Positions 55,519 to 64,000 of a stretch of 64,000 nt of DNA are shown piece after piece. The notes beneath the pieces were generated by a model. That model was not told the DNA's origin. It did no database searches and was given only the letters and a program-made list of their open reading frames with translations. Source of the DNA: Bradyrhizobium sp. CCBAU 53421 (GTDB lineage Bacteria > Pseudomonadota > Alphaproteobacteria > Rhizobiales > Xanthobacteraceae). The stretch's first letter is position 1. Each line of letters begins with the position of its first letter. The translations under genes and the position numbers were made by a program. The stretch lies in NCBI RefSeq assembly GCF_015291625.1, contig NZ_CP030047.1:7316001-7380000 (forward strand), in the 5' to 3' direction.

Positions 55519-56853
55519 CTAAATGATCTCGAAGTACCGCCGGCGCTCAAAGTCCGTCACCCGATGTTGAACGGCTTCCCATTCCCAACGGCGGGAGCAA
55601 GAAAACGCTTCAACAAATCTTTCACCGAAGACATCATTGGCTGCCGCGGATTGTGCAAACCGATATGTTGCCTCTGACAGGCTTTGAGGCAGTCTCCCGG
55701 ACGGAAGGCCGGTCTCCGCGCTTGCATCACCGGCGATCGACGGCGCGAGCGCCGCTTCTGTCTCGATACCCAATATGCCGGAACCGATGGCACATGCGAG
55801 CGCAAGATATGGATTCAGGTCTGCGCCGGGCAGCCTGTATTCGAGGCGATGTACAGATGGCGCTCCCGGAATGACGCGTACCGCGCAGGAGCGGTTGTCG
55901 ACTCCCCAGCTCGGACGGATTGGTGCCCAGCAGCCAGGTACCAATCTCTTGTAGCTATTGAAGTTCGGCACGGCGAGCACACAGAAATCATTCATGTATT
56001 TCAATTGTCCGCCGATGAACTGCTCCATGAGCTTAGAGACGTTGCGGAACGCCCCACTATCGTAAAACACATTCTGACCATCTGAGGACATCGAGACGTG
56101 AATATGGCCGGACTGGCCTGGCCATTTCTCGAAAACCTTGGCCATGAATGTAGCCATCATGCCTCGCGTCTGCGCCCAGGCTTTAATCATCGACTTGAAT
56201 ATGATTGCTCGATCGGCCGCTTCCAGGGCATCACAATGACGAAGTGACGCTTCAATCACGCCTGGTCCCGTTTCAAAGTGCAGCCCGCTGAGAGGTATTC
56301 TCGACTTCTCACAAAGCGCCAGGATCTCACCGAACAGCTCCCTGTGCGCGACAGACCGCGCAATCGAGTAGCCGAATGGGCCCCGCGTCAAAGGAGCCCA
56401 TTGGCCGAATGGCTTGTCTTCAATTATGTCGGCGTTCTCCTTGAACAGCATGAACTCAAACTCGAACCCGGCGCGGCAGCTGTATCCGCGGTCGGCAACT
56501 CTTCGTAGGACTTTACGCAGAATACCGCGCGGGCAGACGCTCTCATGTGCGCCCGCAAACTCGGCCAGATAGAAATATTGATCGCCGGTGTAAGACACCG
56601 AACGGCCGGTGTCTGACAGAACGCGCAGATCGGCGTCCCCGAATACTGACTGCGGCCCTTGCGTGAAGCCCGCCGGAATGACCCGGTCCGAACAATCCCA
56701 CGCGAGCACCGCTTCGGAGAACTTGATGACTGTATCCCCGACGGAAAGATCTTCACCCAAGATGTGTTTGCCTCGAAGGATGCCATCGAAGTCGCTCACA
56801 CCGATCATCGCCGCGGCGGCGGAATTCGTACAACTGTCGCGGGTGTCAGTCAT
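55519..56853 (-). CDS. rtxG: Glutamine synthetase-like ligase (PuuA type), rtx cluster
   Basis: A 444-residue glutamine synthetase fold protein. The N-terminal beta-grasp segment is followed by the ATP/glutamate site regions FEFEFMLFKENAD, GPGVIEASLRHCDALEAADR, ATFMAKVFEKWPGQSGHIHV (metal/ATP motif) and NFNSYKRLVPGCWAPIRPSW. This resembles gamma-glutamylpolyamine and similar ligases more than nitrogen-assimilation GlnA. It may attach glutamate to rhizobitoxine or an intermediate. The start overlaps the stop of the ATP-grasp gene (ATGA). The rtxG name is given by position as last of the rtxACDEFG order and is less certain than rtxA/rtxC. Confidence 0.8.
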   Translation of the reverse strand: MTDTRDSCTNSAAAAMIGVSDFDGILRGKHILGEDLSVGDTVIKFSEAVLAWDCSDRVIPAGFTQGPQSVFGDADLRVLSDTGRSVSYTGDQYFYLAEFAGAHESVCPRGILRKVLRRVADRGYSCRAGFEFEFMLFKENADIIEDKPFGQWAPLTRGPFGYSIARSVAHRELFGEILALCEKSRIPLSGLHFETGPGVIEASLRHCDALEAADRAIIFKSMIKAWAQTRGMMATFMAKVFEKWPGQSGHIHVSMSSDGQNVFYDSGAFRNVSKLMEQFIGGQLKYMNDFCVLAVPNFNSYKRLVPGCWAPIRPSWGVDNRSCAVRVIPGAPSVHRLEYRLPGADLNPYLALACAIGSGILGIETEAALAPSIAGDASAETGLPSGRLPQSLSEATYRFAQSAAANDVFGERFVEAFSCSRRWEWEAVQHRVTDFERRRYFEII

Positions 56854-58139
56854 TGGTTGGGCTCCCTCGCCACCAACTCGAACACCTGGTCCATTCGCAT
56901 CGCACGCAGTTGGCGATAGTCTTTCTCAAGCTGTATCAGGTCGTTGTTCACGAGATACACAATGCCTGGCGTCGAGGCCAAGTCGATCGTCGGAACCAAG
57001 TTTTGACCTATCGGAACGAATGCAACGGCATCCGCGAAGCTCGGCAGCTTGCGGATCGCATCGAGTCCGGGATAGCCGGCAACAACACCGCCCATGTCGG
57101 AAATCAGCGAGACGCACAGTGCGTGAGCCTGCCGCTTGTAGACCCCGCGTCGCCTCATGTACTCAGCAAAGCCTTGGGGATCTGCGTAGCGCCACGCCGT
57201 GAGCGTCAAATGGTTATGGCCCAAAGCCATCGTCCGGGCTTTTGCCGACATGGTTCCTTGCAGCCTCGCTCCGAAGTCGACCAGAACCGGTCCCCGATCA
57301 TCGACGATGATCTCGGCATGAGCAGGTCCGTCGGCGATCCGAAGCGCCCGCAGCGCACGTCCAAGGTAGTCGGACAGTTCTTGGACGATTGGCTCCTTGC
57401 CGCCCAATAGCCGCTCGAGTGAGCAGACCGACGACGCGCCCTCAATGGGAACAGTGTCATAGGTCCAGGCCTCCGTGACGAAGGGTTCGCCGTCGATCGA
57501 GACGGCATTTACGGTATATTGCTGGCCGTTTATTTTCTCCTGTCCAAGCGCCAATTGATTGAGCGTTCCGACACGGTTCGTCTTCCCCACGATGGCGGCT
57601 ACAGCACGCTGAATATCGGCATCCGTCGAGCAGAAGAACACGTCTTCGGTGCCTGTGCTGTTCAGCGGCTTGATCACAATCTCATCGAAGCTCTCTTGAC
57701 GCTTCCAGCTTGCGATCTCTCCAGCATTGTCGGACACGACTTGTCTGATCGACCGTACGCCTGCTGAGGCCAACGCTTCGGACAGGCGTGATTTGTCGCG
57801 CCGCGCGGCTGAAAGGGCGGTGCCATTTGAAGGCAAGCCCAGCCGCTCCGAGATGGAATCGGCCAGCTCAACTCCTGTCTCGCACCCTGCTATGACGAAC
57901 TCCAGCTCCCTGCCTTGGAGAGCCCGAAGATGATATTCAACGATCTCGTCGTACCCCATGCGCTCGGGGGGGCGAATGACTTCATCATACAGATCGGCAT
58001 TGAAATGCGATTGGAAGATCGATGGAATCTGCGCAGCCGACATCACATGCACTGTTGAAATTCCATACCGCTTGAACTCTTCCGGCAAGAATCGGCCGGT
58101 CGAATATGCGTCGACGATTACACAATTTCGCTCGTTCAT
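56850..58139 (-). CDS. rtxF: ATP-grasp ligase, rtx cluster
   Basis: A 429-residue ATP-grasp protein starting MNERNCVIVDAYSTGRFLPE at 58139. Motifs: SFDEIVIKPLNSTGTEDVFF (phosphate loop region), GQEKINGQQYTVNAVSIDGE, and AHAEIIVDDRGPVLVDFGAR (metal-binding Glu/Asp, Asn replaced by Asp). Such enzymes join a carboxylate to an amine, so it could conjugate an amino acid to rhizobitoxine or make a precursor amide. It overlaps neighbours by four bases on both sides. The rtxF name is by order. Confidence 0.8.
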   Translation of the reverse strand: MNERNCVIVDAYSTGRFLPEEFKRYGISTVHVMSAAQIPSIFQSHFNADLYDEVIRPPERMGYDEIVEYHLRALQGRELEFVIAGCETGVELADSISERLGLPSNGTALSAARRDKSRLSEALASAGVRSIRQVVSDNAGEIASWKRQESFDEIVIKPLNSTGTEDVFFCSTDADIQRAVAAIVGKTNRVGTLNQLALGQEKINGQQYTVNAVSIDGEPFVTEAWTYDTVPIEGASSVCSLERLLGGKEPIVQELSDYLGRALRALRIADGPAHAEIIVDDRGPVLVDFGARLQGTMSAKARTMALGHNHLTLTAWRYADPQGFAEYMRRRGVYKRQAHALCVSLISDMGGVVAGYPGLDAIRKLPSFADAVAFVPIGQNLVPTIDLASTPGIVYLVNNDLIQLEKDYRQLRAMRMDQVFELVAREPNQ

Positions 58140-59158
58140 GTGGATCTCCGGTATTGCAAATAGACGTTGCCGACGGCGACAGCCGTAATGAGAACATTTC
58201 CAACGAACGTATGTGGCGAAGGCACGATACGAGAATCGAAGTACTGGAACAGAAACGTGATGACAGGAGCGGTGGACAGGACCATGTTGACCGTGAAGGG
58301 CTCGACGCGGCGAATACCCTCCTGGAACAAGAGCAATGGAACGATGATCGTGGATAGCCCAATCGTTGCGATCGCAAGCCAATGCTGCGAGATCTCGAGC
58401 ACGATGGAGGAATGGTCGACCAGTCCCAGCAGAATAATGATCGTTCCGTAAAAACGATGCGCCAACACCTGTCGACCTGAAAATCCGCGGTCGAATAACA
58501 GCTTGACGAGTATATTTGTAAGGGCGAGCGATAGGCCGGCCACGATGGCCAGGACGATGCCGAAGGACGATCGGGCTCCCCACTCCACGCCGGCGTTGCC
58601 GGTTGCCGAGATCCAGATCATGTAGCTTCCAATTATCGCGATCGTAACGCTCACGACGATATCGGATGTTGGAGGGACGCCCTGCCGCCTGATCAGCGCG
58701 TTTAACCACACCGTCGCAGCGGGCCCTAGCGCCACCATGAAGGCGACGACGATCGCAGGTTCGGCGTATTTCAGGCCGATAAACAGCCCGATCCAACTGA
58801 TCGCGGTCACGACATTGAGCGACACAAAAACCAGGAGCGCCGACTTCGCAACTCGTGCCGTTCCTCTCTCGCGACCTGCCAGCAGATTGAATGTCAGACA
58901 CACCGCGACAAAGGACACAAGGAGAGCGACAAACGCATCTGCTCGCTGAAAATACGATGCCGCATAAACTTCGCCCGCCGCGCTCAGGACGACATAGAGC
59001 GCCACAAAGAGAACTCCCAGAGCGAAGCGTCCTGTCAATCTTCCGCCCGTCCCCTGCCGCCGGCGCGGCGCAGCCCTCCCCCCGAAGCACGCTTGTGCAT
59101 CAGTTCCGAGAGACTCGTCCTTCGACCTGGGCGGACCGCGCTTGGTTTGAAACGTCAC
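58136..59158 (-). CDS. rtxE: EamA/DMT-family transporter, rtx cluster
   Basis: A 340-residue inner-membrane protein with about ten predicted spans, e.g. FALGVLFVALYVVLSAAG, LLVFVSLNVVTAISWIGLFI, WLAIATIGLSTIIVPLLLFQ. Two EamA repeats of five spans each are apparent. Its position in the operon suggests it exports rhizobitoxine or a derivative. An unusual 35-residue basic N-terminal extension precedes the first span, so the true start may be downstream. The rtxE name is by order. Confidence 0.82.
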   Translation of the reverse strand: MTFQTKRGPPRSKDESLGTDAQACFGGRAAPRRRQGTGGRLTGRFALGVLFVALYVVLSAAGEVYAASYFQRADAFVALLVSFVAVCLTFNLLAGRERGTARVAKSALLVFVSLNVVTAISWIGLFIGLKYAEPAIVVAFMVALGPAATVWLNALIRRQGVPPTSDIVVSVTIAIIGSYMIWISATGNAGVEWGARSSFGIVLAIVAGLSLALTNILVKLLFDRGFSGRQVLAHRFYGTIIILLGLVDHSSIVLEISQHWLAIATIGLSTIIVPLLLFQEGIRRVEPFTVNMVLSTAPVITFLFQYFDSRIVPSPHTFVGNVLITAVAVGNVYLQYRRST

Positions 59159-59167
59159 AATCCGCCT

Positions 59168-59986
59168 CTAATGTTTCTTTGTTTGGCAGTACGCTACACA
59201 CGCCTCTCCAAAAGCCGTGAACAGTCGCTGGCTCAGGAGATCGGTTGAGGCGTGCCATTCGGGGTGCCATTGCACACCGATCTGCAACGTCGGCGCGCCG
59301 ATGACCGAAGCCGCTTCGACCAGTCCGTCAGCCGCCCATGCCTCGCGCCTCAGCGCGGCGGCAAGCAGCTCTATGCCTTGATTATGCAAGGAGTTCACTT
59401 GTGCTTCGTTGGCGCGCGCGATCGGAAAGAGCGCGCCCTCAGGAGATATCCTCACGCTGTGCGCGGCATCGTACTGACGGTCTCTTGGGCGATCTGGTTT
59501 CTCGGCATGCATCAGGCCACTTCCCAGTCTCCACTCGGCAAGCGATGGATGCAGAGTGCCGCCGAAATAGACGTTGAGCTCCTGAAGGCCGCGGCAGATG
59601 CCCAAGATCGGCATTCCGAGCGCGATGGCGCTCCCAATGGCTACCGCAGAGAGCCTGTCCCGCGGGCGGTCACGGATTCCGCCATCAACGTCCTGCTGGT
59701 CAGCCGGCGGAAGGGATGCAGGCGTCTTCAAGACGGCAGGGTCAATATTCGATTCATCCCCTGTCAGAACCAGACCGTCGAGCGCGCCCATGATCGCCAG
59801 GCCGACCTCTAGCCTGGCATCTTCCGCGTCGATCGTCGGCAATATGACGCATGCCACGCCCGCGTGATGAAGGAGGGCCTTGAGGTATTTTTGCCGCAGC
59901 CAGTCGCGATGCACACCATCGACCAAAAGACGGTTCGAGGTGACGCCGACCACGGCACGAGCGTTGTCTGAGCGTTGCAATGTCAC
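59168..59986 (-). CDS. rtxD: Class I glutamine amidotransferase-like hydrolase (peptidase C26, PuuD type)
   Basis: A 272-residue protein. The nucleophile elbow GICRGLQELNVYFGG carries the catalytic Cys, and VQWHPEWHA carries the His/Glu pair, as in gamma-glutamyl-GABA hydrolase PuuD. It probably removes a gamma-glutamyl group or supplies ammonia. With the PuuA-like ligase at the end of the operon it suggests a glutamylation-deglutamylation step. The start overlaps the rtxC stop by four bases. The rtxD name is by order. Confidence 0.85.
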   Translation of the reverse strand: MTLQRSDNARAVVGVTSNRLLVDGVHRDWLRQKYLKALLHHAGVACVILPTIDAEDARLEVGLAIMGALDGLVLTGDESNIDPAVLKTPASLPPADQQDVDGGIRDRPRDRLSAVAIGSAIALGMPILGICRGLQELNVYFGGTLHPSLAEWRLGSGLMHAEKPDRPRDRQYDAAHSVRISPEGALFPIARANEAQVNSLHNQGIELLAAALRREAWAADGLVEAASVIGAPTLQIGVQWHPEWHASTDLLSQRLFTAFGEACVAYCQTKKH

Positions 59987-61041
59987 GCCACGTGCCCCTT
60001 CGCATGGGCATCGGCAAGCGATTGCTCATACAAGCGTCGATTTCGCTCCTTCAACTGAGTTATGACACTGGGTTGACCTTGCGGCCCCTTGACGAAGAGC
60101 CCTCCCCAGCTCGCGGCAACCTTTGCGTAACCCGGATCCTGCATCCGGATCTTTTGGGCCTTGTGCAACAGCCAGAATGGGATACCCGGCGAGAGGTGAT
60201 GCTCGAGGTGATACTCGTCCAGGTTTTGTCCAAGGATGGCCCGCTCCAGGAAATTTCCTTTCCGATTCCTGGTTAGATAGACGTTCTTCGTTTCGGTCTC
60301 GCACATCGGCGAGTGCTCGGCGAGCTCGACAAACCAGCCAAAAACCTGAAACGTTGTGAGATAGGGGACGATCCAAAACAGGATCACGATGTGGAGCAGC
60401 CCAAGCGCATATGATCCGGCCAGCATGCCGATCCAGAAGAGGTAAAAGCCATACTTGTCGACAAGTATGCTTGACCGGCTCTGGTCCTCGGAATCTGTGA
60501 TCGAAAACCGGTTGGTCCAGAGATACTTCAGATAGGCCAGTGTCGCGCCACCAAATATCGGCTTCCAGATGATATTGAAGGCGTACCGCTCGGGAGGCTG
60601 GACGTCGTAAACACCATTGGCCATGAAGAACTTCAGGTCGGGATCCTTCTCCGGGTCACCAAGATACGGATGATGCAGATAGACGTGCGAGATCCGGTAG
60701 GCCCAGTGGCGCTGGAACAGGGGATAGGCCGCGAACAGAATGCCGAGGACGTAGTTCCAGGTCGTGTTCTTCGCGAGCGTACGGTGAGCCGCATCATGAG
60801 CGATCGTCGTCAGGCCGCGCTGGTAGGCGCCGATCAGAAGAACGGCGAGCGGGTACAGCCACCAGGAGACGCAGACCGTCGCGAGCGTGCAAGCGGCGAT
60901 TACAGCGTAATCCTTGGCGATGTAGATCGCTCCCATCACATTGTCCGGCCTCAGCTCGGACAATTGCTTATTGATCTCCCGGCTGAACTGAACCGCCTCG
61001 TAACGAGACGACCTCAGTTTCCAAGCGTCTGCCTGATTCAT
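59983..61041 (-). CDS. rtxC: Dihydrorhizobitoxine desaturase RtxC
   Basis: A 352-residue membrane desaturase with all three histidine boxes: HDAAH (82-86), HVYLHH (119-124) and EYHLEHH near residue 275, which bind the di-iron centre. Four membrane spans are visible. In Bradyrhizobium elkanii the homologous RtxC introduces the vinyl-ether double bond that converts dihydrorhizobitoxine to rhizobitoxine. It follows rtxA after 31 bp and overlaps rtxD by four bases. The identification rests on gene order plus the fatty-acid-desaturase motifs. Confidence 0.9.
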   Translation of the reverse strand: MNQADAWKLRSSRYEAVQFSREINKQLSELRPDNVMGAIYIAKDYAVIAACTLATVCVSWWLYPLAVLLIGAYQRGLTTIAHDAAHRTLAKNTTWNYVLGILFAAYPLFQRHWAYRISHVYLHHPYLGDPEKDPDLKFFMANGVYDVQPPERYAFNIIWKPIFGGATLAYLKYLWTNRFSITDSEDQSRSSILVDKYGFYLFWIGMLAGSYALGLLHIVILFWIVPYLTTFQVFGWFVELAEHSPMCETETKNVYLTRNRKGNFLERAILGQNLDEYHLEHHLSPGIPFWLLHKAQKIRMQDPGYAKVAASWGGLFVKGPQGQPSVITQLKERNRRLYEQSLADAHAKGHVA

Positions 61042-61072
61042 GAGAACCTCTTCCTGATCGCCTTACAAGTTG

Positions 61073-63550
61073 TCAGATTGCGGAAAGCGCCCTGTCCAGA
61101 TCGCGCACGATGTCGTCGACATCTTCGATGCCCACGCAAAGTCGGATCGAGCCGCCAAATATGCCGGCGGCTTCGCGCTTCTCCCGCGGAACAGTGGTGT
61201 GGGTGGTCGAAACAGGATGCGTCACGAGCGTACGGGCATCCCCGACATTCGAAACGTGATACATCAGGTCGACATTCTGGATGAATTTCCGCCCGGCCTG
61301 CTCGTCCTCAACCTCGAACATGACCATCGCGCCGTGTCCGTATGCGGGATTGAGTGTCTGGTCGACAGTTTCCTGATCGGCTCCTTCGAACAGCCCCGGG
61401 TAGAAGACACGGCGCACTTTTGGATGCGCCTTAAGCACGTCGGCCACGATCCTGGCGTTTGCGCAGTGCTGTTTCATGCGAAGGGGCAGCGTTTCAAGGC
61501 CTTGGATCAGCTGAAAGCTCGCAAAAGGGGCAATGGCCGCGCCAGTATCGCGCAACCAGGTCATGCGAGCCTTCAGAAGAACCTCGCTTTTTCCGAGATC
61601 GTCGATATCTTGCAGCGCGTTGCGCCAGATGATCCCGCCATGCGCCTCGTCGGGACTGTTGAACAAGGGAAAGCGAGAGGCGCCCCGGTAGCTGAACTTG
61701 CCGTTGTCAACGATCAGACCGCCCAGCGTCGTGCCATGGCCGCATATGTATTTCGTAGCGGAGTAGGTCGTAATCGCAGCACCGAGATCTGACGGCCGAC
61801 ATACCAGCGGGGTCGTCGTATTATCCACCACCAACGGAACGCCGTGCTTTCGGCCGAGCTCAGCCAGCAGTTTGACCGGAAGGGGAATCAGGCAAGGATT
61901 TGAAATCACCTCTCCGAACAGGCAGATCGTGCGATCATCGATGGCACGTTCGAAGGTCTCGGGCCTTCGCGGGTCTGCCGTCCTGACGCTGATACCAAGA
62001 CGCTTCAGCGTGTTATGGAGCAGATTCCACGTGTTGCCATAGAGATACGGAGAGGCGACGATATTGTCCCCCACTTCGCCGCTTGACAGGTTGACGATGG
62101 CAAGGAAGGTTGCCGCCTGACCTGATGCGACGGCGAGCGAGTCGCTCCCCATGTCGACCGCAGCGTACCTTCTTTCCAGCGCGCGGGTTGTCGGATTGAT
62201 GATCCTCGTATAGGTAAATCCATCAGCCTTGACGTTATAGACGTCCGCAATGTGATTCAGGTCGCCATCGAGTTCATAAGCCGTGTTCTGATAGATCGGC
62301 ACTGCCACAGCTTTCGTCACCGGATCGCGTCGATAGCCCGCGTGCAGAACAGCAGTTTCGGCAGAGAACGGGAGCTGCGAGACCCTTGCGAAGGACGATG
62401 ACATCTCGACGCCACGCTCGCAGGCCTGGCGGGTTGATGCCGTCCCCACGGATGAAGCCGGACCGGACCGAAAATATGTACGAAAGGCGCACCCCAACTG
62501 CTCGATCCAACTGGGCTGAATCTCGCCAATGCAGCCGACCCGAAAACTCCGCGTCGCAAGATGCAGCTTCGAGTAGATGTAGAGGTTGTGGGCCGCCAAG
62601 TGACGATATAGCCCATCGAATCCTGCCTGATCCGCGATTCCGGACGGCGCGCTGAACGCGACGCAGACCGGCGACTGCAAGTCGGCGGACAGCAGCGGAG
62701 ACACTACCGCTTCGAGTTCTTGGACGAGATTGTCTCTGACCTTCTCATACCTGCGGCGCCTGGCATCAATGCCTTCCCCCTGCAGAATCTCCAAGGCCTT
62801 CGTTGTTGCCTGAACGATGTGGGTCGGTGGGGTCGACCGCCACTCACCGGTGCGCTCGAGCGAGAGCCATTGATCTCTCACGTCGAGCACAAATGACCTT
62901 GGTTCTTGAACCGCTTTTTTGAGCAGCTCGCGAGACGCGATGACAAAAGCTACTCCTGGCGGCCCCTCGATACACTTATTGCTCGACGTCACCAGGATGT
63001 CCGGTCCGCCGCGGCTTAGGTCGATGTCAATCGCGCCAAAAGAGCTCATGCCGTCGACGATCGTCTTGACACCACGCCGCCTCGCCTCCTCTATGATCGC
63101 GTCAAGCGGATTGACGATTCCGGTCGTCGTCTCGCAATGCACGAGACATAGGTGAGTAACGCCGGGATTTCGGCTCAGCTGCTCGGCAACTTCCTGGGGG
63201 TCCAGGGGCTCGGTAGCTCGCTTGACAACCTTCAGCGATTCGACGCCCCACAGCCGCAGAATCTTGAAAATGCGCTCGCCATAGATGCCGTTTATGCAAA
63301 CGAGCGGCTTGTCGTCCCTGGACACGAATGAAGAGAGCGCAGCTTCCATTGCAAAGGAGCCGCCTCCCTGAATAGGGACCACCGAATAGTCCTCGGCACG
63401 TCCCAGCAGGTTGAGCATCAGCCGCCTCATGCGGGCGGTCACTTCCTTGAATTCGCAATCGCGCGATGCGAGGTCGAGCTGCATCTGGCTCCTGACCGCC
63501 AGCGACAGCGACAATGGACCAGGCGTCAGCAGCGAACGTTGTCTAGTCAC
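61073..63550 (-). CDS. rtxA: Bifunctional dihydrorhizobitoxine synthase RtxA
   Basis: An 825-residue fusion of two PLP enzymes. Residues 1-370 are a class V aminotransferase (Lys192 in TSSNKCIEGPPG) that should make serinol from dihydroxyacetone phosphate. Residues 385-825 are a Cys/Met-metabolism enzyme like O-acetylhomoserine sulfhydrylase (Lys600 in YSATKYICGHGTT) that joins serinol to O-acetylhomoserine. This exact fusion defines RtxA of rhizobitoxine biosynthesis. Start GTG 63550 follows AAGGGGA. It is the first gene of the operon; no clear sigma-54/NifA site was found upstream within this window. Confidence 0.95.
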   Translation of the reverse strand: MTRQRSLLTPGPLSLSLAVRSQMQLDLASRDCEFKEVTARMRRLMLNLLGRAEDYSVVPIQGGGSFAMEAALSSFVSRDDKPLVCINGIYGERIFKILRLWGVESLKVVKRATEPLDPQEVAEQLSRNPGVTHLCLVHCETTTGIVNPLDAIIEEARRRGVKTIVDGMSSFGAIDIDLSRGGPDILVTSSNKCIEGPPGVAFVIASRELLKKAVQEPRSFVLDVRDQWLSLERTGEWRSTPPTHIVQATTKALEILQGEGIDARRRRYEKVRDNLVQELEAVVSPLLSADLQSPVCVAFSAPSGIADQAGFDGLYRHLAAHNLYIYSKLHLATRSFRVGCIGEIQPSWIEQLGCAFRTYFRSGPASSVGTASTRQACERGVEMSSSFARVSQLPFSAETAVLHAGYRRDPVTKAVAVPIYQNTAYELDGDLNHIADVYNVKADGFTYTRIINPTTRALERRYAAVDMGSDSLAVASGQAATFLAIVNLSSGEVGDNIVASPYLYGNTWNLLHNTLKRLGISVRTADPRRPETFERAIDDRTICLFGEVISNPCLIPLPVKLLAELGRKHGVPLVVDNTTTPLVCRPSDLGAAITTYSATKYICGHGTTLGGLIVDNGKFSYRGASRFPLFNSPDEAHGGIIWRNALQDIDDLGKSEVLLKARMTWLRDTGAAIAPFASFQLIQGLETLPLRMKQHCANARIVADVLKAHPKVRRVFYPGLFEGADQETVDQTLNPAYGHGAMVMFEVEDEQAGRKFIQNVDLMYHVSNVGDARTLVTHPVSTTHTTVPREKREAAGIFGGSIRLCVGIEDVDDIVRDLDRALSAI

Positions 63551-64000
63551 ACCAATTCCCCTTAAACCGTATTCGTCGATGGATCTGAATCGCGATGATG
63601 CGCCCTCACCCCCTTGGGCGCAGGTTTTCTCGGTTCATCTGCTGCTGGGAGAAACACCATAGGCGCAGGCGAGCTTCGCAGCGGCCCATCACATCATGCA
63701 TGCAAGGATTTGAGCGCCGTCGCATTGCCAGCTAGGCGTCGATCGGCTTACGCCCAACCTGTGTATTCAGGCGAACGTCGAGGTTCGGAACCAATGTGCA
63801 CGTCAGGCCATCGCGTGCGGATATCAATCCGCGCGTGATGGACATGATGCGTGCCGTTGCTGATGAGCCTGATCCTGCGTGAGCCTGACACTTGAGACAT
63901 TCGCATACTGCCACTCGTTGGAGAATTCGGGACGTTGACGACCTTTGCCGTTTAATTTCAGATCGTACAACTTGACGTTAGGTGCGTTTCAACCCTCTCC
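63551..64000. other. Upstream region of the rtx operon
   Basis: It should contain the rtx promoter. A GG-N10-GC spacing occurs on the minus strand near 63735 (TGGCAATGCGACGGC), but the T-T-G-C part is missing, so it is not called a sigma-54 promoter. No gene supported. Confidence 0.4.

Noticed and set aside
58140..59090. N-terminal extension of the ATP-grasp gene by 317 codons
   Set aside because: It lies over the EamA transporter in another frame. The true start at 58139 gives the four-base overlap seen through the operon.
63551..64000. Sigma-54/NifA promoter of rtxA
   Set aside because: Only a GG-N10-GC spacing without the TTGC box and no TGT-N10-ACA activator site was found, so it is not called.

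Overview
The window looks like an accessory/symbiosis region of a Bradyrhizobium-type alphaproteobacterium. The evidence is: a six-gene cluster matching the rhizobitoxine rtxACDEFG genes known from Bradyrhizobium elkanii; a tts box (the TtsI-regulator site) in front of a repeat-rich candidate type III effector; four ROSE-type RNA thermometers on heat-shock genes; many small conserved rhizobial hypothetical genes; and insertion sequences of the ISL3, IS66 and IS256 families. No tRNA, rRNA or CRISPR array was seen.

Layout. (a) 1-11.9 kb, minus strand: a plasmid/integrative-element maintenance block (toprim/DUF7146 protein, strawberry-notch helicase/methylase, ParB-like protein, DUF932 protein, Fic protein, DUF736 protein, and a decayed DUF736 copy). 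Three of these genes share a conserved hairpin in their 5' leaders. (b) 12-23.8 kb: a stress island with three intact Hsp20 genes, a Gre factor, a frameshifted DegP-type protease, groESL, rpoH behind a ROSE-controlled mini-ORF, a truncated-looking response regulator and several tiny exported or membrane proteins. (c) 24-34.5 kb: a decayed zone with broken small genes, a complete ISL3 element, a complete second IS with doubled terminal repeats, a 66-nt structured leader found twice, and many GGCCCC hairpins. (d) 34.8-43.8 kb: membrane/envelope stress genes (DUF892, DUF1003, iron-permease-like, YihY, holin-like, DUF3618, HWE kinase). Several carry single nonsense or frameshift lesions (YihY, TspO, Nudix, PolX, Hsp20). 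(e) 44.9-48.0 kb: a complete IS66 element with an 8-bp target duplication and a passenger gene. (f) 48.7-55.2 kb: the effector with its tts box, a deleted ISL3 copy, an orphan DUF5695-like exported protein, and IS256/IS481 debris. (g) 55.5-63.6 kb: the rtx operon on the minus strand, with overlapping genes.

How the parts fit. The rtx operon should make, tailor and export the enol-ether amino acid rhizobitoxine, an inhibitor of plant ethylene synthesis. The effector is probably injected into host cells when TtsI is active. The ROSE/RpoH/GroESL/Hsp20 genes form a heat-response module in which translation of both the regulator and its chaperones is opened by warming. IS copies and pseudogenes show that the area is built from repeated insertions and is decaying in places.
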